Part shown: positions 42,046-50,145 of the stretch, in pieces
Layout of the letters: every line of letters begins with the position of its first letter
Numbering within the stretch: the first letter of the stretch is position 1
Assembly: GCA_964484125.1 (NCBI GenBank)
Contig: CAZAEK010000014.1
Location: forward strand, 1 to 50,177
DNA from: DSSM01 sp964484125
GTDB lineage: Bacteria; Bacteroidota; Ignavibacteria; Tepidaquicellales; Tepidaquicellaceae
Length of the DNA stretch: 50,177 nt
Direction of reading: 5' to 3'
Notes under the pieces: model-generated
Told to the model about the DNA's origin: nothing
The model's database searches: none
The model's input: the letters and a program-made list of their open reading frames with translations, nothing else
Translations under genes and position numbers: made by a program

Positions 42046-42891
42046 ATGGACTTAAAAAACAAAATCGTAATCGTAACCGGTGCCACTTCAGGAGTCGGAT
42101 ATGCATTAACTGAAGCACTTCTGAAAAAAGGTGCTTATGTAGTAATGCTCAATCGTGATGAGACAAAATCACAAAATGCAATTGAAAAACTTAAAAACGA
42201 GGCAGGAAGCACAAGCATTGATTTCATAAAAGTTGATTTTTCCTCAATGGACTCAATCAAAGCAGCAGCTGAAGAATTCACAAAAAATTATAAGCGTCTT
42301 GATGTACTGATAAACAATGCGGCGTTAAGCAATAAAAACAAAGATTTTACCTGTGAAGGAATAGAGAAGACATTTGCAGTAAATCACCTTGGATATTTTC
42401 TGCTTACAAATTTATTACTTGATACATTAAAAAAATCAGCTCCGTCAAAAATAATTAATGTTGCCTCAAGGGCACACACAAGAATAGACTTTGATAATCT
42501 GAATGGGGAAAAAAATTTTAATCCTTTCACGGCTTATCAATATTCAAAAATGGGAAATATTTATTTCACTTTTGAACTCGCAAAGAGATTAAAAGATTCA
42601 GGAATAACAGTAAACTGTGTTCATCCGGGAGTAGTAAGAACCGGAATTTACAGGGAAACCTATGGGATAGTAAAACTATTGATTAAAATGATGTGGCCGT
42701 TTTTTAAAACTCCGCAGCAATCGGCTTCGATAATAATGCCTTTAATTGAATCAAACGAATTCGAAGAAACAACTGGAAAATTTTTTGTTGACGCAAAAAT
42801 CAGCGAACCCAAAAGAGGCACTTATGATATTGAAAGTCAGAAAAGGTTATGGGAATTGAGTGAAAAATTAACAGGAATAAAATATAATTAA
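42046..42891 (+). CDS. Short-chain dehydrogenase/reductase (retinol-dehydrogenase-like)
   Basis: This 281-residue SDR has the cofactor motif VTGATSGVGYALTEALLKKG (TGxxxGxG, about residues 10-29). The NNAAL stabilising motif is near 90, the catalytic Ser in IINVASRAH, and the YxxxK pair in AYQYSKMGN near 165. VNCVHPGVVRTGI follows, as in the family. The Arg after the second strand (LNRDETKSQNA) suggests NADP(H) preference. The organisation matches the WW-oxidoreductase/retinol dehydrogenase-like group, but bacterial members act on varied lipophilic alcohols or ketones, so the substrate is unknown. It is transcribed alone and followed by a small secreted protein gene 58 bases on. Confidence 0.88.
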   Translation: MDLKNKIVIVTGATSGVGYALTEALLKKGAYVVMLNRDETKSQNAIEKLKNEAGSTSIDFIKVDFSSMDSIKAAAEEFTKNYKRLDVLINNAALSNKNKDFTCEGIEKTFAVNHLGYFLLTNLLLDTLKKSAPSKIINVASRAHTRIDFDNLNGEKNFNPFTAYQYSKMGNIYFTFELAKRLKDSGITVNCVHPGVVRTGIYRETYGIVKLLIKMMWPFFKTPQQSASIIMPLIESNEFEETTGKFFVDAKISEPKRGTYDIESQKRLWELSEKLTGIKYN

Positions 42892-42949
42892 ACCATCATT
42901 CATTTTTGTTTGTCTAATCAGCAAAACGATTAATTAAATTAAAACAAAA

Positions 42950-43363
42950 ATGAAAACACTAAAAATTTTAACATTCGCTCTTTTTGCGGTTCTCATATTA
43001 GCTGCAAACTCATATTCTCAAAACGACACAAAGCAGTACAAATACACTGCAGAAGAAAAAGCAAAACTGATTGTTGATGATTTAAAGCCGGTTTTAAATC
43101 TTTCAAATGATCAATATACTCAGCTTTACAATCTCTATGTTCAGAGAATAAAAGAAATCCGTACAAACAAAACCGGCACAGACGACAAAAGCTCAAGTAA
43201 AATAAAATCAAAAGAGTTTAACGAAAGCGTCAAAGCAATTCTCAGCGACCAGCAATGGGAAGATTACAAGAAGTACTGGAAAGATAAAAAAGGGACGACT
43301 AATAAGGATAAGAAGAAAAAATCCAAAACCGGAACGGATGATGATACAGGATTAGGATTTTAG
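42950..43363 (+). CDS. Small secreted helical protein, Spy/LTXXQ-like character
   Basis: This 137-residue protein has a signal peptide (KILTFALFAVLILAANSYSQ). It is followed by a helical, Lys-rich domain with YTAEEKAKLIVDDLKPVLNL, LSNDQYTQLYNLYVQRIKEI and ILSDQQWEDYKKYWKDKK. Alternating helices with DQY/DQQW turns resemble periplasmic Spy/CpxP-like chaperones, and this pattern is common in small Bacteroidota exported proteins. No family can be assigned firmly. The C-terminal 25 residues are Lys, Thr and Asp only, probably disordered. A bidirectional hairpin terminator follows 25 bases past the stop. Confidence 0.65.
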   Translation: MKTLKILTFALFAVLILAANSYSQNDTKQYKYTAEEKAKLIVDDLKPVLNLSNDQYTQLYNLYVQRIKEIRTNKTGTDDKSSSKIKSKEFNESVKAILSDQQWEDYKKYWKDKKGTTNKDKKKKSKTGTDDDTGLGF

Positions 43364-43387
43364 TTTTTTTCATAGTGCGATTAAACA

Positions 43388-43424
43388 AAAAAGGCAGTCT
43401 CATGGATACCGGGACTGCCTTTTT
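43388..43424. terminator. Bidirectional terminator between the small secreted gene and the S46 peptidase gene
   Basis: AAGGCAGTC (43391-43399) pairs with GACTGCCTT (43413-43421) around a 13-base loop. It has an A run on the left and TTTT on the right. It serves convergent genes: the plus-strand small secreted protein and the minus-strand S46 peptidase, whose stop is 23 bases away. Confidence 0.85.
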
Positions 43425-43446
43425 ATATACAAACAAATTTAATTAT

Positions 43447-45594
43447 TTACTTAACGCCCATTTCTTCAAGAAGAAAATCTGCATTTGCAAATTTTTCAGT
43501 AATGAATAGCACATATCTTATATCAACTGAAATAGTTCTCTGTAAAGCATAATCATATTTCCAGTCACTTAGCAGTGCTTCATAATTTCCGTCAAAAGCC
43601 AATCCGATTAATTCACCTTTTGAATTCATAACAGGACTACCGCTGTTGCCGCCCGTAATATCACATTGATGAACAAAGGCAACAGGAACATCATTCAAAA
43701 CCGGGTCAACCCATTTCCCGTAATCTTTTGACTTATAAATGTCTTTTAGTTTTTGAGGAACATCAAACGGCTCAACACCTTTGTCTTTATTTATCATTTC
43801 AGTGAAAGTTGTAAATGCAGGATACTGTGTATTTGCAAGAGGTGTATATCCCATTATCAATCCCCATGTAAATCTCATCGTGCCGTTTGCATCGGGATAA
43901 AACCCGGTCTTGCTCAAATCCATTAATGCAGAAATATATCTTCTTTTAACATCTGCACTATTGATTGCAAATTCCTGTCTGAATTTTGCAAGCTGATAAA
44001 ATTCATCGTATAACTTTCTCGCAAGTTTAATAAACGGATCATTTGAAACTTCAAGTTCTTCAAGTGTCATTTTTGAAATTTCTTTTGCACCTTCAAGAGT
44101 TGTCAACTTTGAATTTTCAAAAGCCATATCAACAAATTCTTCGAAGTTTTTTGCTTCAGATTTAAGATATTCAAGACCTTTGAATTTCTGATCAGAAGGT
44201 AACTTTTCAGCCAGTCTTAATGTCCTTAATAAAAACTCCTTATCAACCGGCTCAAAATATCCGTTAAAAGCCAAATCTGAAATAAAAAGCATTCCTTTGA
44301 TGTTATTATCAGAATATCCGTCAAGTCTCTCTTCTTCCGGCTTTTGCGATTCTTTCTTTGTAAAATAAATCTGATTTGCCAGGACAAATGGTGTCCCTGC
44401 AAACCTGATAAATAACCTGTAAATATTATCCTTATCTTTTATTTTCCATGCCTCGCCATATACCCGCTTATCATCTTCGAATATTGTTCCATACTTACCC
44501 GCTGTTTTTTTACTGCTCATTATTTTTTTCATCAATTCATCTTCTATAACTTTCTGCGTGTTTAAGAAATCTGTTTTAGCCATGCCTTCAAGTTTCCCTT
44601 CAAAATTTTTCATAGTATTTGCAAGACCTTTTTTCAAACCTGCAACTCTGATTTTCCCTTCAGGATCTTTTTCTGCAAGATTATCCATAATATCTATCAT
44701 CTCCCTGTAATTTGTAACTACAAAGGGATAAATATTATTCTGAGCCCAGTTAATCATTTCTGATGTAGCATAGCGGGTTGTTGTTCCGGGAAATCCCATG
44801 ATAAAAGTAAAATCGTTTTCTTTAATTCCTTCTTTTGCAACTTTAAGCCAAACTTCGGGTTTGTAAGGAACATTATCGGGACTGTAATCAGCGCCGCTGC
44901 CATCCGGAGCAGAGTAAACTCTTAGATAAGTGAAATCACCTGTATGCCTTGGCCACATCCAGTTATCAATTTCCCCGCCGTAATTTCCGATTGAGAGAGG
45001 TGGTGCATATACTATTCTGACATCTCTGAATACTTTATAAACAAAAAGTATATATTGATTTCCGGAATACATATCGGCAACGCGTGCGGAAATATCTTTT
45101 CTGCCGTTTACTTTTTCATTTATCAGTTCTTCAATTTTTTTATTTATAAGTTTTTCCCTTTTTGCAGGATTTTTTTCTTTATCAGCCGCACCGAGAACTA
45201 TTGGAGTTACATCTTCCATCTCAATTAATACCGAGGCTCTGTAACCTTTTGCCTGTATTTCTTCAGATTTATTTCTTGCAAGAAATCCGTTTTGAATATA
45301 ATCATTATCTTTTGAAGAAGCTCTTTGCAAACCGGAATAGGCAACGTGATGATTTGTAAGCATAAGTCCATCAGGAGAAACGAAAGAACCTGTTCCGCCG
45401 CCAAGACTTACGATTGCCTTATAAAGTGCTTTTTCGTTTTGTTTACTATATATATCATCAACGCTGATTTGTAAACCTTTTTTCTCAAGGTCGAGTTTAC
45501 TGATTTGATTCAGCAGCCACATTCCCTCCTGTGCAAAAACAGAAGTGAAGGTGAAAAGCAGAACAAATGAAAATATACTAAGAATTTTTTTCAT
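43447..45594 (-). CDS. S46-family dipeptidyl-peptidase (DPP7-like)
   Basis: The start is set at ATG 45594 (MKKILSIFSFVLLFTFTSVF, signal peptide cleaved near AQEG). The open frame extends 108 bases upstream but would run into tRNA-Ser. The 715 residues show the S46 serine-peptidase layout: LMLTNHHVAYSGLQ (catalytic His) and the late GGNSGSPVMNSKG (catalytic Ser near residue 650). The following FDGNYEALLSDW has Gly where DPP11 has an Arg that selects acidic residues. This points to DPP7-type preference for hydrophobic or neutral residues at P1. Such enzymes trim dipeptides from the N-termini of peptides in the periplasm and are typical of Bacteroidota that grow on peptides. Confidence 0.9.
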   Translation of the reverse strand: MKKILSIFSFVLLFTFTSVFAQEGMWLLNQISKLDLEKKGLQISVDDIYSKQNEKALYKAIVSLGGGTGSFVSPDGLMLTNHHVAYSGLQRASSKDNDYIQNGFLARNKSEEIQAKGYRASVLIEMEDVTPIVLGAADKEKNPAKREKLINKKIEELINEKVNGRKDISARVADMYSGNQYILFVYKVFRDVRIVYAPPLSIGNYGGEIDNWMWPRHTGDFTYLRVYSAPDGSGADYSPDNVPYKPEVWLKVAKEGIKENDFTFIMGFPGTTTRYATSEMINWAQNNIYPFVVTNYREMIDIMDNLAEKDPEGKIRVAGLKKGLANTMKNFEGKLEGMAKTDFLNTQKVIEDELMKKIMSSKKTAGKYGTIFEDDKRVYGEAWKIKDKDNIYRLFIRFAGTPFVLANQIYFTKKESQKPEEERLDGYSDNNIKGMLFISDLAFNGYFEPVDKEFLLRTLRLAEKLPSDQKFKGLEYLKSEAKNFEEFVDMAFENSKLTTLEGAKEISKMTLEELEVSNDPFIKLARKLYDEFYQLAKFRQEFAINSADVKRRYISALMDLSKTGFYPDANGTMRFTWGLIMGYTPLANTQYPAFTTFTEMINKDKGVEPFDVPQKLKDIYKSKDYGKWVDPVLNDVPVAFVHQCDITGGNSGSPVMNSKGELIGLAFDGNYEALLSDWKYDYALQRTISVDIRYVLFITEKFANADFLLEEMGVK

Positions 45595-45629
45595 AACTTT
45601 TGGGATTAAATTGCGAAATATTTTCTCTG

Positions 45630-45716
45630 CGGAGAAGGAGAGATTCGAACTCTCGATACGGTTGCCCGTATAACGGTTTTCGAGACCGCCGCTTTCAACC
45701 ACTCAGCCACCTCTCC
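45630..45716 (-). tRNA. tRNA-Ser (anticodon CGA)
   Basis: An 87-base class II tRNA. The acceptor stem is GGAGAGG with CTTCTCC (one G-U pair), followed by discriminator G at 45630. The anticodon loop is CTCGAAA with anticodon CGA at 45680-45682, reading the Ser codon UCG. A long variable arm (ATACGGGCAACCGTAT) and the T loop TTCGAAT are present. The 3' CCA is not encoded (CA follows the discriminator directly), so it must be added enzymatically. It lies 35 bases upstream of the S46 peptidase start, on the same strand. Confidence 0.97.
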
Positions 45717-45789
45717 GTAAATCAAATACGTAAAATAAAGAAATTAGTTTGGTAAAAAAATGAATAAATAAAATCCTTTCATACATCTT

Positions 45790-46162
45790 CTACAAACGTT
45801 TCAACCCGATGGGGTGGAAATCCCGTAGGGATTTTTATGTCTGTAGATATGAAAAATTTAAATCATTCTTCTGCAAACTTTTCACTCCGATGGGGTGGAA
45901 ATCCCGTAGGGATTTTTATGTCTGTAGATATGAAAAATTTANNNNNNNNNNNNNNNNNNNNNNNNNNNNNNNNNNNNNNNNNNNNNNNNNNNNNNNNNNN
46001 NNNNNNNNNNNNNNNNNNNNNNNNNNNNNNNNNNNNNNNNNCCGATGGGGTGGAAATCCCGTAGGGATTTTTATGTCTGTAGATATGAAAAATTTAAATC
46101 ATTCTTCTGCAAACTTTTCACTCCGATGGGGTGGAAATCCCGTAGGGATTTTATGTTTGTAG
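45790..46162. repeat. 81-bp tandem array built from head-to-head tailed palindromes
   Basis: At least four units with an exact 81-bp period (copies keyed at 45807, 45888, then 46043 and 46124 after the gap) fill most of the 522-base spacer between tRNA-Ser and the T9SS gene at 46239. Each unit holds a reverse element (CTACAAACG-like tail, CACTCC-GAT-GGGGTG hairpin) facing a forward element (AAATCCC-GTA-GGGATTT, tail TATGTCTGTAG). A spacer of about 25 bases follows. The last unit has the standard TATGTTTGTAG tail. The array is interrupted by 100 N. Confidence 0.85.
45942..46041. other. Assembly gap (100 N)
   Basis: Exactly 100 N fall inside the 81-bp array. The distance between flanking units (155 bases) is not a multiple of 81, so the number is a placeholder and the true copy number is unknown. 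Confidence 0.98.
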
Positions 46163-46180
46163 AAAAATGAATAAAAAAAA

Positions 46181-46208
46181 CGACCCCGTAGGGGTCGTAT
46201 GTTCCTGA
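46181..46208 (+). repeat. Single tailed palindrome after the 81-bp array
   Basis: Hairpin CGACCCC-GTA-GGGGTCG (46181-46197, perfect 7-bp arms) with a degraded tail TATGTTCCTGA. Together with the preceding AATGAATAAAAAAAA it repeats, with few differences, the segment 48807-48851 downstream of rocD. It lies 31 bases beyond the stop of the T9SS gene and could act as a transcript end. Confidence 0.75.
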
Positions 46209-46238
46209 TACTTTTAAATAAATTTCAATCCGAAATTT

Positions 46239-48575
46239 CTATTTTGTTAAAATCATACGTTTTACATCTGTAAAATCACCCGCTGTCATTTTATAAAAAT
46301 ACACACCGCTTGACAAATTCGCTGCGTTAAATGAAACCGAATAAGTACCCGGAGATTTATATTCATTAACAATTGTTGCAACTTCCTTGCCAAGTATATC
46401 AAACACCACAATCTTAACATTACCCGGATTTAAAATCTGATATTTAATATTTGTCAATGCATTAAATGGATTTGGATAATTCTGTAACAAAGCAAAATCT
46501 GAAGGCATTTCCGGGTTGTTATTTTCTATTCCTGTTATGATTGCATTGTAATACCTTGAAATTCCGCCATTTGAACGAACAGCCCAACCGCTGAAAAATT
46601 CACTGGGTTGCAGTGTAGTAGCAGTCCAATACATTGACATACAATAAATAGTACCCGCAGGAGCAGTATATTGCAGATTAAAATTATTGCCTGCATCAGA
46701 AGAATTATAAATCCCGCTTCCTCTTGCATACCAGAAATTATTACCTCCTTTAATAAACGAGAATGCAGTACCAGTTCCGGGAAGTGTTACAGTTGACCAG
46801 TTAACACCTCCGTTAGTTGATTTCAAAGTAACAGTCTGACCCGTGAAACCTGTGTTACCAATAAAAGCAACACTATAGGAATTTGCACTACCAGTTGTTA
46901 ATGAATAATTCCAGGAAAGTCCCATATTCGTAGTATAATATACACGTGTATTATTCGTTCCGAAAAATATTCTTGACCCTTCAGCAAACATTGAATTATT
47001 CCAACCTGCTTCAGAACCTGCCTGCGGGATATATAACCCTGTTGAATCAAAAGTTAATCCGTTGTTAGTTGATTTCCATAATGACCACCTTCCGCCTACA
47101 GGATCACCATACATAAAAATAGTTGTACCTGTTTTTTTCATGTCATTAATAAAACCGCCAGTCTGAGTAAATACCTGAGTCCAGTTCAGACCTCCGTTAG
47201 AAGTCCTGTAAACGTAAGTATTAGCAGGGGAAGTACTAACAAGGCAAGTATTATCATCAATTCCAAGAATTGCATAAACGTCTGCTGTTCCTATAGCTCC
47301 GCCTCCTACATTCGTCCATAGATTACCGCCATTTACAGTTCTTAAAACCACACCTCCATTACCTCCGACCCAGCAATTTGTCAGGGAGGTTGCACTTACA
47401 CAATTAAGAGAAGTGGTAACTCCTGAATTTTGTTCAGTCCATCCGATTTGAGGAGGTGCAGGCCAGGTGTATTCAAAAATACCTCTTAAAGCCGCAGTAG
47501 TTCCAGCCGCACCTGCGAAAAGAGTTGTATCACCTGTGGTTTTCCAAAGTAAGGCACGGATTCCCATTGTATTAAGTAAAGCACCGGAATTAAAATCAGC
47601 CCATGTTTGTCCACCGTTTGTGGTGCGCCAGACTCCTCTTCCTGTTGTTAATGAAGATTGGTCAAGCCCTACATAAATTTCATTATTAGAACCGGGTCTG
47701 AATCCGATGCTTCTGGGAAGAGTTCCTGTTGTGTTTGGAATGCCCCATTTTTTCGCCCAGTTTTGTCCGCTGTTTGTAGTGAGATAAATACCGCCCGTTG
47801 TATCATTAACAAACAATGCTGCTACAACCCTGCCTGTATCAATTGTACTGAAACTCATAGCTCTGACAGGATTATTCGAAGTTGTTAAATTTGGCAATCC
47901 GTTTGTAAGCTGAACCCAGTTTGAACCACCGTCATTGCTTCGGTAAATTTTAGAAGGTCCGGTACTGCCGGGTAAAACCAAAGAAGTACCTGCATAAAGA
48001 ACATTTGCATTGAGCGGATTTACAATTACAGCAAGCATGTTCCTGTTATCCGATGCTATACCGGTATTAGAAACAAACCAGTTCAGTCCGCCATTCGTGG
48101 TTTTCCATAATCCGCCAATGGCAGGTCCTGAGCCATTGAAGGTGCATATCCATACAACATCCGGGTTAGATGGACTTACTGCAATTGACTGAACTGCCAT
48201 GTCAGTAACACCGTTATAAACACGCACCCAGTTTGCACCAGCATCAGTTGTTTTATACACACCTGAATTTAAACCTCCGAGCGAATCAGTACCTATATAA
48301 AGTACATTCGGATTCGAACGGCAGATATCAATGCACTGAGCTTTAAAATATGTTATGCCGTTATTCACCTGAAACCAGTTAAGACCGGCATTTGTGGTTT
48401 TATAAACTCCGGAATCAAGACTGACAACATACATAATATTAGTATTGACGGGATTTACAACTCCGCCAAAAATTCTCATGTTGTTGTTGTAGTTAAGAGT
48501 CCAGTTTAATAAACCATCCTGAGAATTAGCTATTGATGCTAATAAAAGAAATGAAACAATAATTACTTTCCTCAT
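46239..48575 (-). CDS. T9SS-sorted surface protein with BNR/VPS10-like propeller repeats
   Basis: This 778-residue protein has a signal peptide (KVIIVSFLLLASIANSQ). Two sets of Asp-box repeats follow: about residues 30-370 with GVYKTTDAGANWVRV- and GLWKTTNGGLNWF-like blades, and about 380-680 with VVLRTVNGGNLWT- and YRTSNGGLNWTQV-like blades. This suggests two beta-propellers. The type A T9SS sorting domain closes the protein (LLQNYPNPFNALTNIKYQIL, DILGKEVATIVNEYKSPGTY, NLSSGVYFYKMTAGD). A good Shine-Dalgarno (GGAGGG at 48584-48579) lies 3 bases before the ATG. The gene is bracketed by repeat clusters on both sides. Function beyond surface display is unknown. Confidence 0.9.
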   Translation of the reverse strand: MRKVIIVSFLLLASIANSQDGLLNWTLNYNNNMRIFGGVVNPVNTNIMYVVSLDSGVYKTTNAGLNWFQVNNGITYFKAQCIDICRSNPNVLYIGTDSLGGLNSGVYKTTDAGANWVRVYNGVTDMAVQSIAVSPSNPDVVWICTFNGSGPAIGGLWKTTNGGLNWFVSNTGIASDNRNMLAVIVNPLNANVLYAGTSLVLPGSTGPSKIYRSNDGGSNWVQLTNGLPNLTTSNNPVRAMSFSTIDTGRVVAALFVNDTTGGIYLTTNSGQNWAKKWGIPNTTGTLPRSIGFRPGSNNEIYVGLDQSSLTTGRGVWRTTNGGQTWADFNSGALLNTMGIRALLWKTTGDTTLFAGAAGTTAALRGIFEYTWPAPPQIGWTEQNSGVTTSLNCVSATSLTNCWVGGNGGVVLRTVNGGNLWTNVGGGAIGTADVYAILGIDDNTCLVSTSPANTYVYRTSNGGLNWTQVFTQTGGFINDMKKTGTTIFMYGDPVGGRWSLWKSTNNGLTFDSTGLYIPQAGSEAGWNNSMFAEGSRIFFGTNNTRVYYTTNMGLSWNYSLTTGSANSYSVAFIGNTGFTGQTVTLKSTNGGVNWSTVTLPGTGTAFSFIKGGNNFWYARGSGIYNSSDAGNNFNLQYTAPAGTIYCMSMYWTATTLQPSEFFSGWAVRSNGGISRYYNAIITGIENNNPEMPSDFALLQNYPNPFNALTNIKYQILNPGNVKIVVFDILGKEVATIVNEYKSPGTYSVSFNAANLSSGVYFYKMTAGDFTDVKRMILTK

Positions 48576-48736
48576 ATTCCCTCCGGAAAGTTTTAGTTAA
48601 TAAAAGATTTTTTAAAAAAATACAGTTAATAACAAGTAATTCTGAAATTTATGAGGAATTATTTTTAAATGCAATGATTTAGTTAACCATTACAGAAAAA
48701 TAACATATGCGTGGGTCGTATTGGCAATTCTTCTTT

Positions 48737-48851
48737 CTACATACATACAACTCCTTCGGAGTTGAAAAAATGCAACAATCCCGTAAGGATTTAATGTTTG
48801 TAGATAAATGAATAAAAAAAACGACCCCGTAGGGGGGCCGTATGTTAATAG
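48737..48851. repeat. Tailed-palindrome repeat cluster E
   Basis: A head-to-head pair opens the cluster. The reverse copy 48737-48764 has tail CTACATACATA and hairpin CAACTCC-TTC-GGAGTTG. It faces a forward copy 48777-48803 with arms AATCC/GGATT and tail TAATGTTTGTAG. A third, degraded copy 48822-48851 (CGACCCC-GTA-GGGGGGCCG) ends near the rocD stop. The remaining spacer (48576-48736) is AT-rich and should hold the promoter of the T9SS gene. Confidence 0.75.
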
Positions 48852-48871
48852 AAAAATTATTTTTAAAAAAA

Positions 48872-50074
48872 TTAAAGTGTTGTCAAAACTTCCTCAATTT
48901 TTGGCAATGCCCAGTCAATCTCTTCCTTTGTAATAATAAGCGGAGGTGCAAACCTGATAACATTTTCATGAGTTTCCTTGCAGAGAATTCCTCTGTCTTT
49001 CAGTGCCTCGCAGAATCTTCTTGCCCCTTTTGCTTCGGGTTTCAGTTCAACTCCGATAAAAAGACCTTTGCCACGAATTTCTTTTATGTAATCAGATTTA
49101 ATTGCCTGTAATTTCTCTTTAAAATAGTTTCCAAGTTCAAATGAATTTTCAATCAGTTTTTCTTCGACTAATACTTTTAAACTTTCCCTTGCAATAGCGG
49201 CACCAAGCGGATTTCCTCCAAATGTAGAACCATGGTCGCCCGGTTTAAAAACACCGAGTATATCTTTATTTGAAAGAACTGCCGAGACAGGATATGCACC
49301 ACCGGACAGGGCTTTTCCGATTGTAACCATATCAGGTTTAATATCATCATACATATAAGCAAAAAGTTTTCCGCTTCTTCCAAGTCCGGATTGAATTTCA
49401 TCTGCTATTAAAAGCACATTGTTTTTCTTACAGATTTCAGAAACTTTTTTCATATATCCTTCAGGAGGAACTATAACACCGCCTTCACCCTGAATCGGCT
49501 CTACAAGAAATGCAACAGTATTCGGAGTTATAGCTGATTCAAGTGCTTCTGCATTACCATACTCTACTATTTTATATCCCGGGGTTAAAGGACCAAATCC
49601 ATCTTTATACTGATCTTCAGTTGAAAAACTTATTATTGAAATTGTTCTTCCTGAAAAATTATTTGTGCAGGCAATAATCTCTGCCTGATTTTCCTTTACA
49701 CCTTTTACTTTATATCCCCATTTCCTTGCCGCTTTAAGAGCTGTTTCAACTGCTTCAGCGCCGGAGTTCATAGGAAGTACCATTTCAAATCCTGTTAATT
49801 CACAAAGCTCTTTGCACAATAGCGGAAGCTGGTCATTTCTGAAAGCTCTTGACGTCAGGGTTACTTTTTCTGCCTGTTCTTTCAGAGCTTTTATAATTCT
49901 CGGATGGCAATGCCCCTGATTTACTGCAGAATATGCTGCGAGACAATCCATAAATTTGTTACCTTCTACATCCCAAACCCAAATCCCCTTTGCCTTTTCA
50001 ATTACAACATCAAGCGGGTGATAATTATGTGCACCGTATTTTTCTTCGATTTCAATTAATTCTTTTGTAAGCAT
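48872..50074 (-). CDS. rocD: Ornithine--oxo-acid (ornithine delta-) aminotransferase
   Basis: This 400-residue class III PLP aminotransferase has a start (EIEEKYGAHNYHPLDVVIEK) and length that match ornithine aminotransferase. PMNSGAEAVETALKAARKWG holds the phosphate-binding loop. The conserved Asp is in LIADEIQSGLGRSGK, and the PLP Lys is in VTIGKALSGGAYPVSAVLSN (about residue 254). DHGSTFGGNPLGAAIARESL follows. It converts ornithine + 2-oxoglutarate to glutamate semialdehyde + glutamate, linking arginine catabolism to proline and glutamate. Acetylornithine aminotransferase is the main alternative, but the N-terminal sequence favours RocD. An inverted repeat lies 27-48 bases upstream of the start. 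Confidence 0.92.
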   Translation of the reverse strand: MLTKELIEIEEKYGAHNYHPLDVVIEKAKGIWVWDVEGNKFMDCLAAYSAVNQGHCHPRIIKALKEQAEKVTLTSRAFRNDQLPLLCKELCELTGFEMVLPMNSGAEAVETALKAARKWGYKVKGVKENQAEIIACTNNFSGRTISIISFSTEDQYKDGFGPLTPGYKIVEYGNAEALESAITPNTVAFLVEPIQGEGGVIVPPEGYMKKVSEICKKNNVLLIADEIQSGLGRSGKLFAYMYDDIKPDMVTIGKALSGGAYPVSAVLSNKDILGVFKPGDHGSTFGGNPLGAAIARESLKVLVEEKLIENSFELGNYFKEKLQAIKSDYIKEIRGKGLFIGVELKPEAKGARRFCEALKDRGILCKETHENVIRFAPPLIITKEEIDWALPKIEEVLTTL

Positions 50075-50100
50075 AAATATTTTTGTTTAAAGTTTAACGG

Positions 50101-50122
50101 AATATTGCAATTTAGCAATATT
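50101..50122. promoter_or_regulatory. Inverted repeat upstream of rocD
   Basis: AATATTGC (50101-50108) / GCAATATT (50115-50122) is a perfect 8-bp inverted repeat with a 6-base spacer, 27 bases upstream of the rocD ATG. Its core ATTGCAATTTAGCAAT differs at one base from the dyad ahead of the STAS gene at 20444-20459, which makes a shared regulator site possible. Confidence 0.4.
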
Positions 50123-50145
50123 TAAGCCAAAATTCGAGACTATTC

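Noticed and set aside
41734..42118. Minus-strand frames in the T9SS/SDR spacer
   Set aside because: They consist of translated palindromic repeats and the antisense of the SDR start.
45595..45702. Upstream extension of the S46 peptidase start
   Set aside because: The extra 36 codons overlap tRNA-Ser, and the signal peptide begins at the ATG at 45594.
45809..46162. Open frame encoding repeated GWKSRRDFYVC-like peptides
   Set aside because: It is the translation of the 81-bp repeat array and crosses the N gap; there is no start context and no composition like real genes here.
45790..46162. CRISPR array
   Set aside because: Units are directly adjacent 81-bp tandem copies with identical content and no unique spacers, and no cas gene is present.
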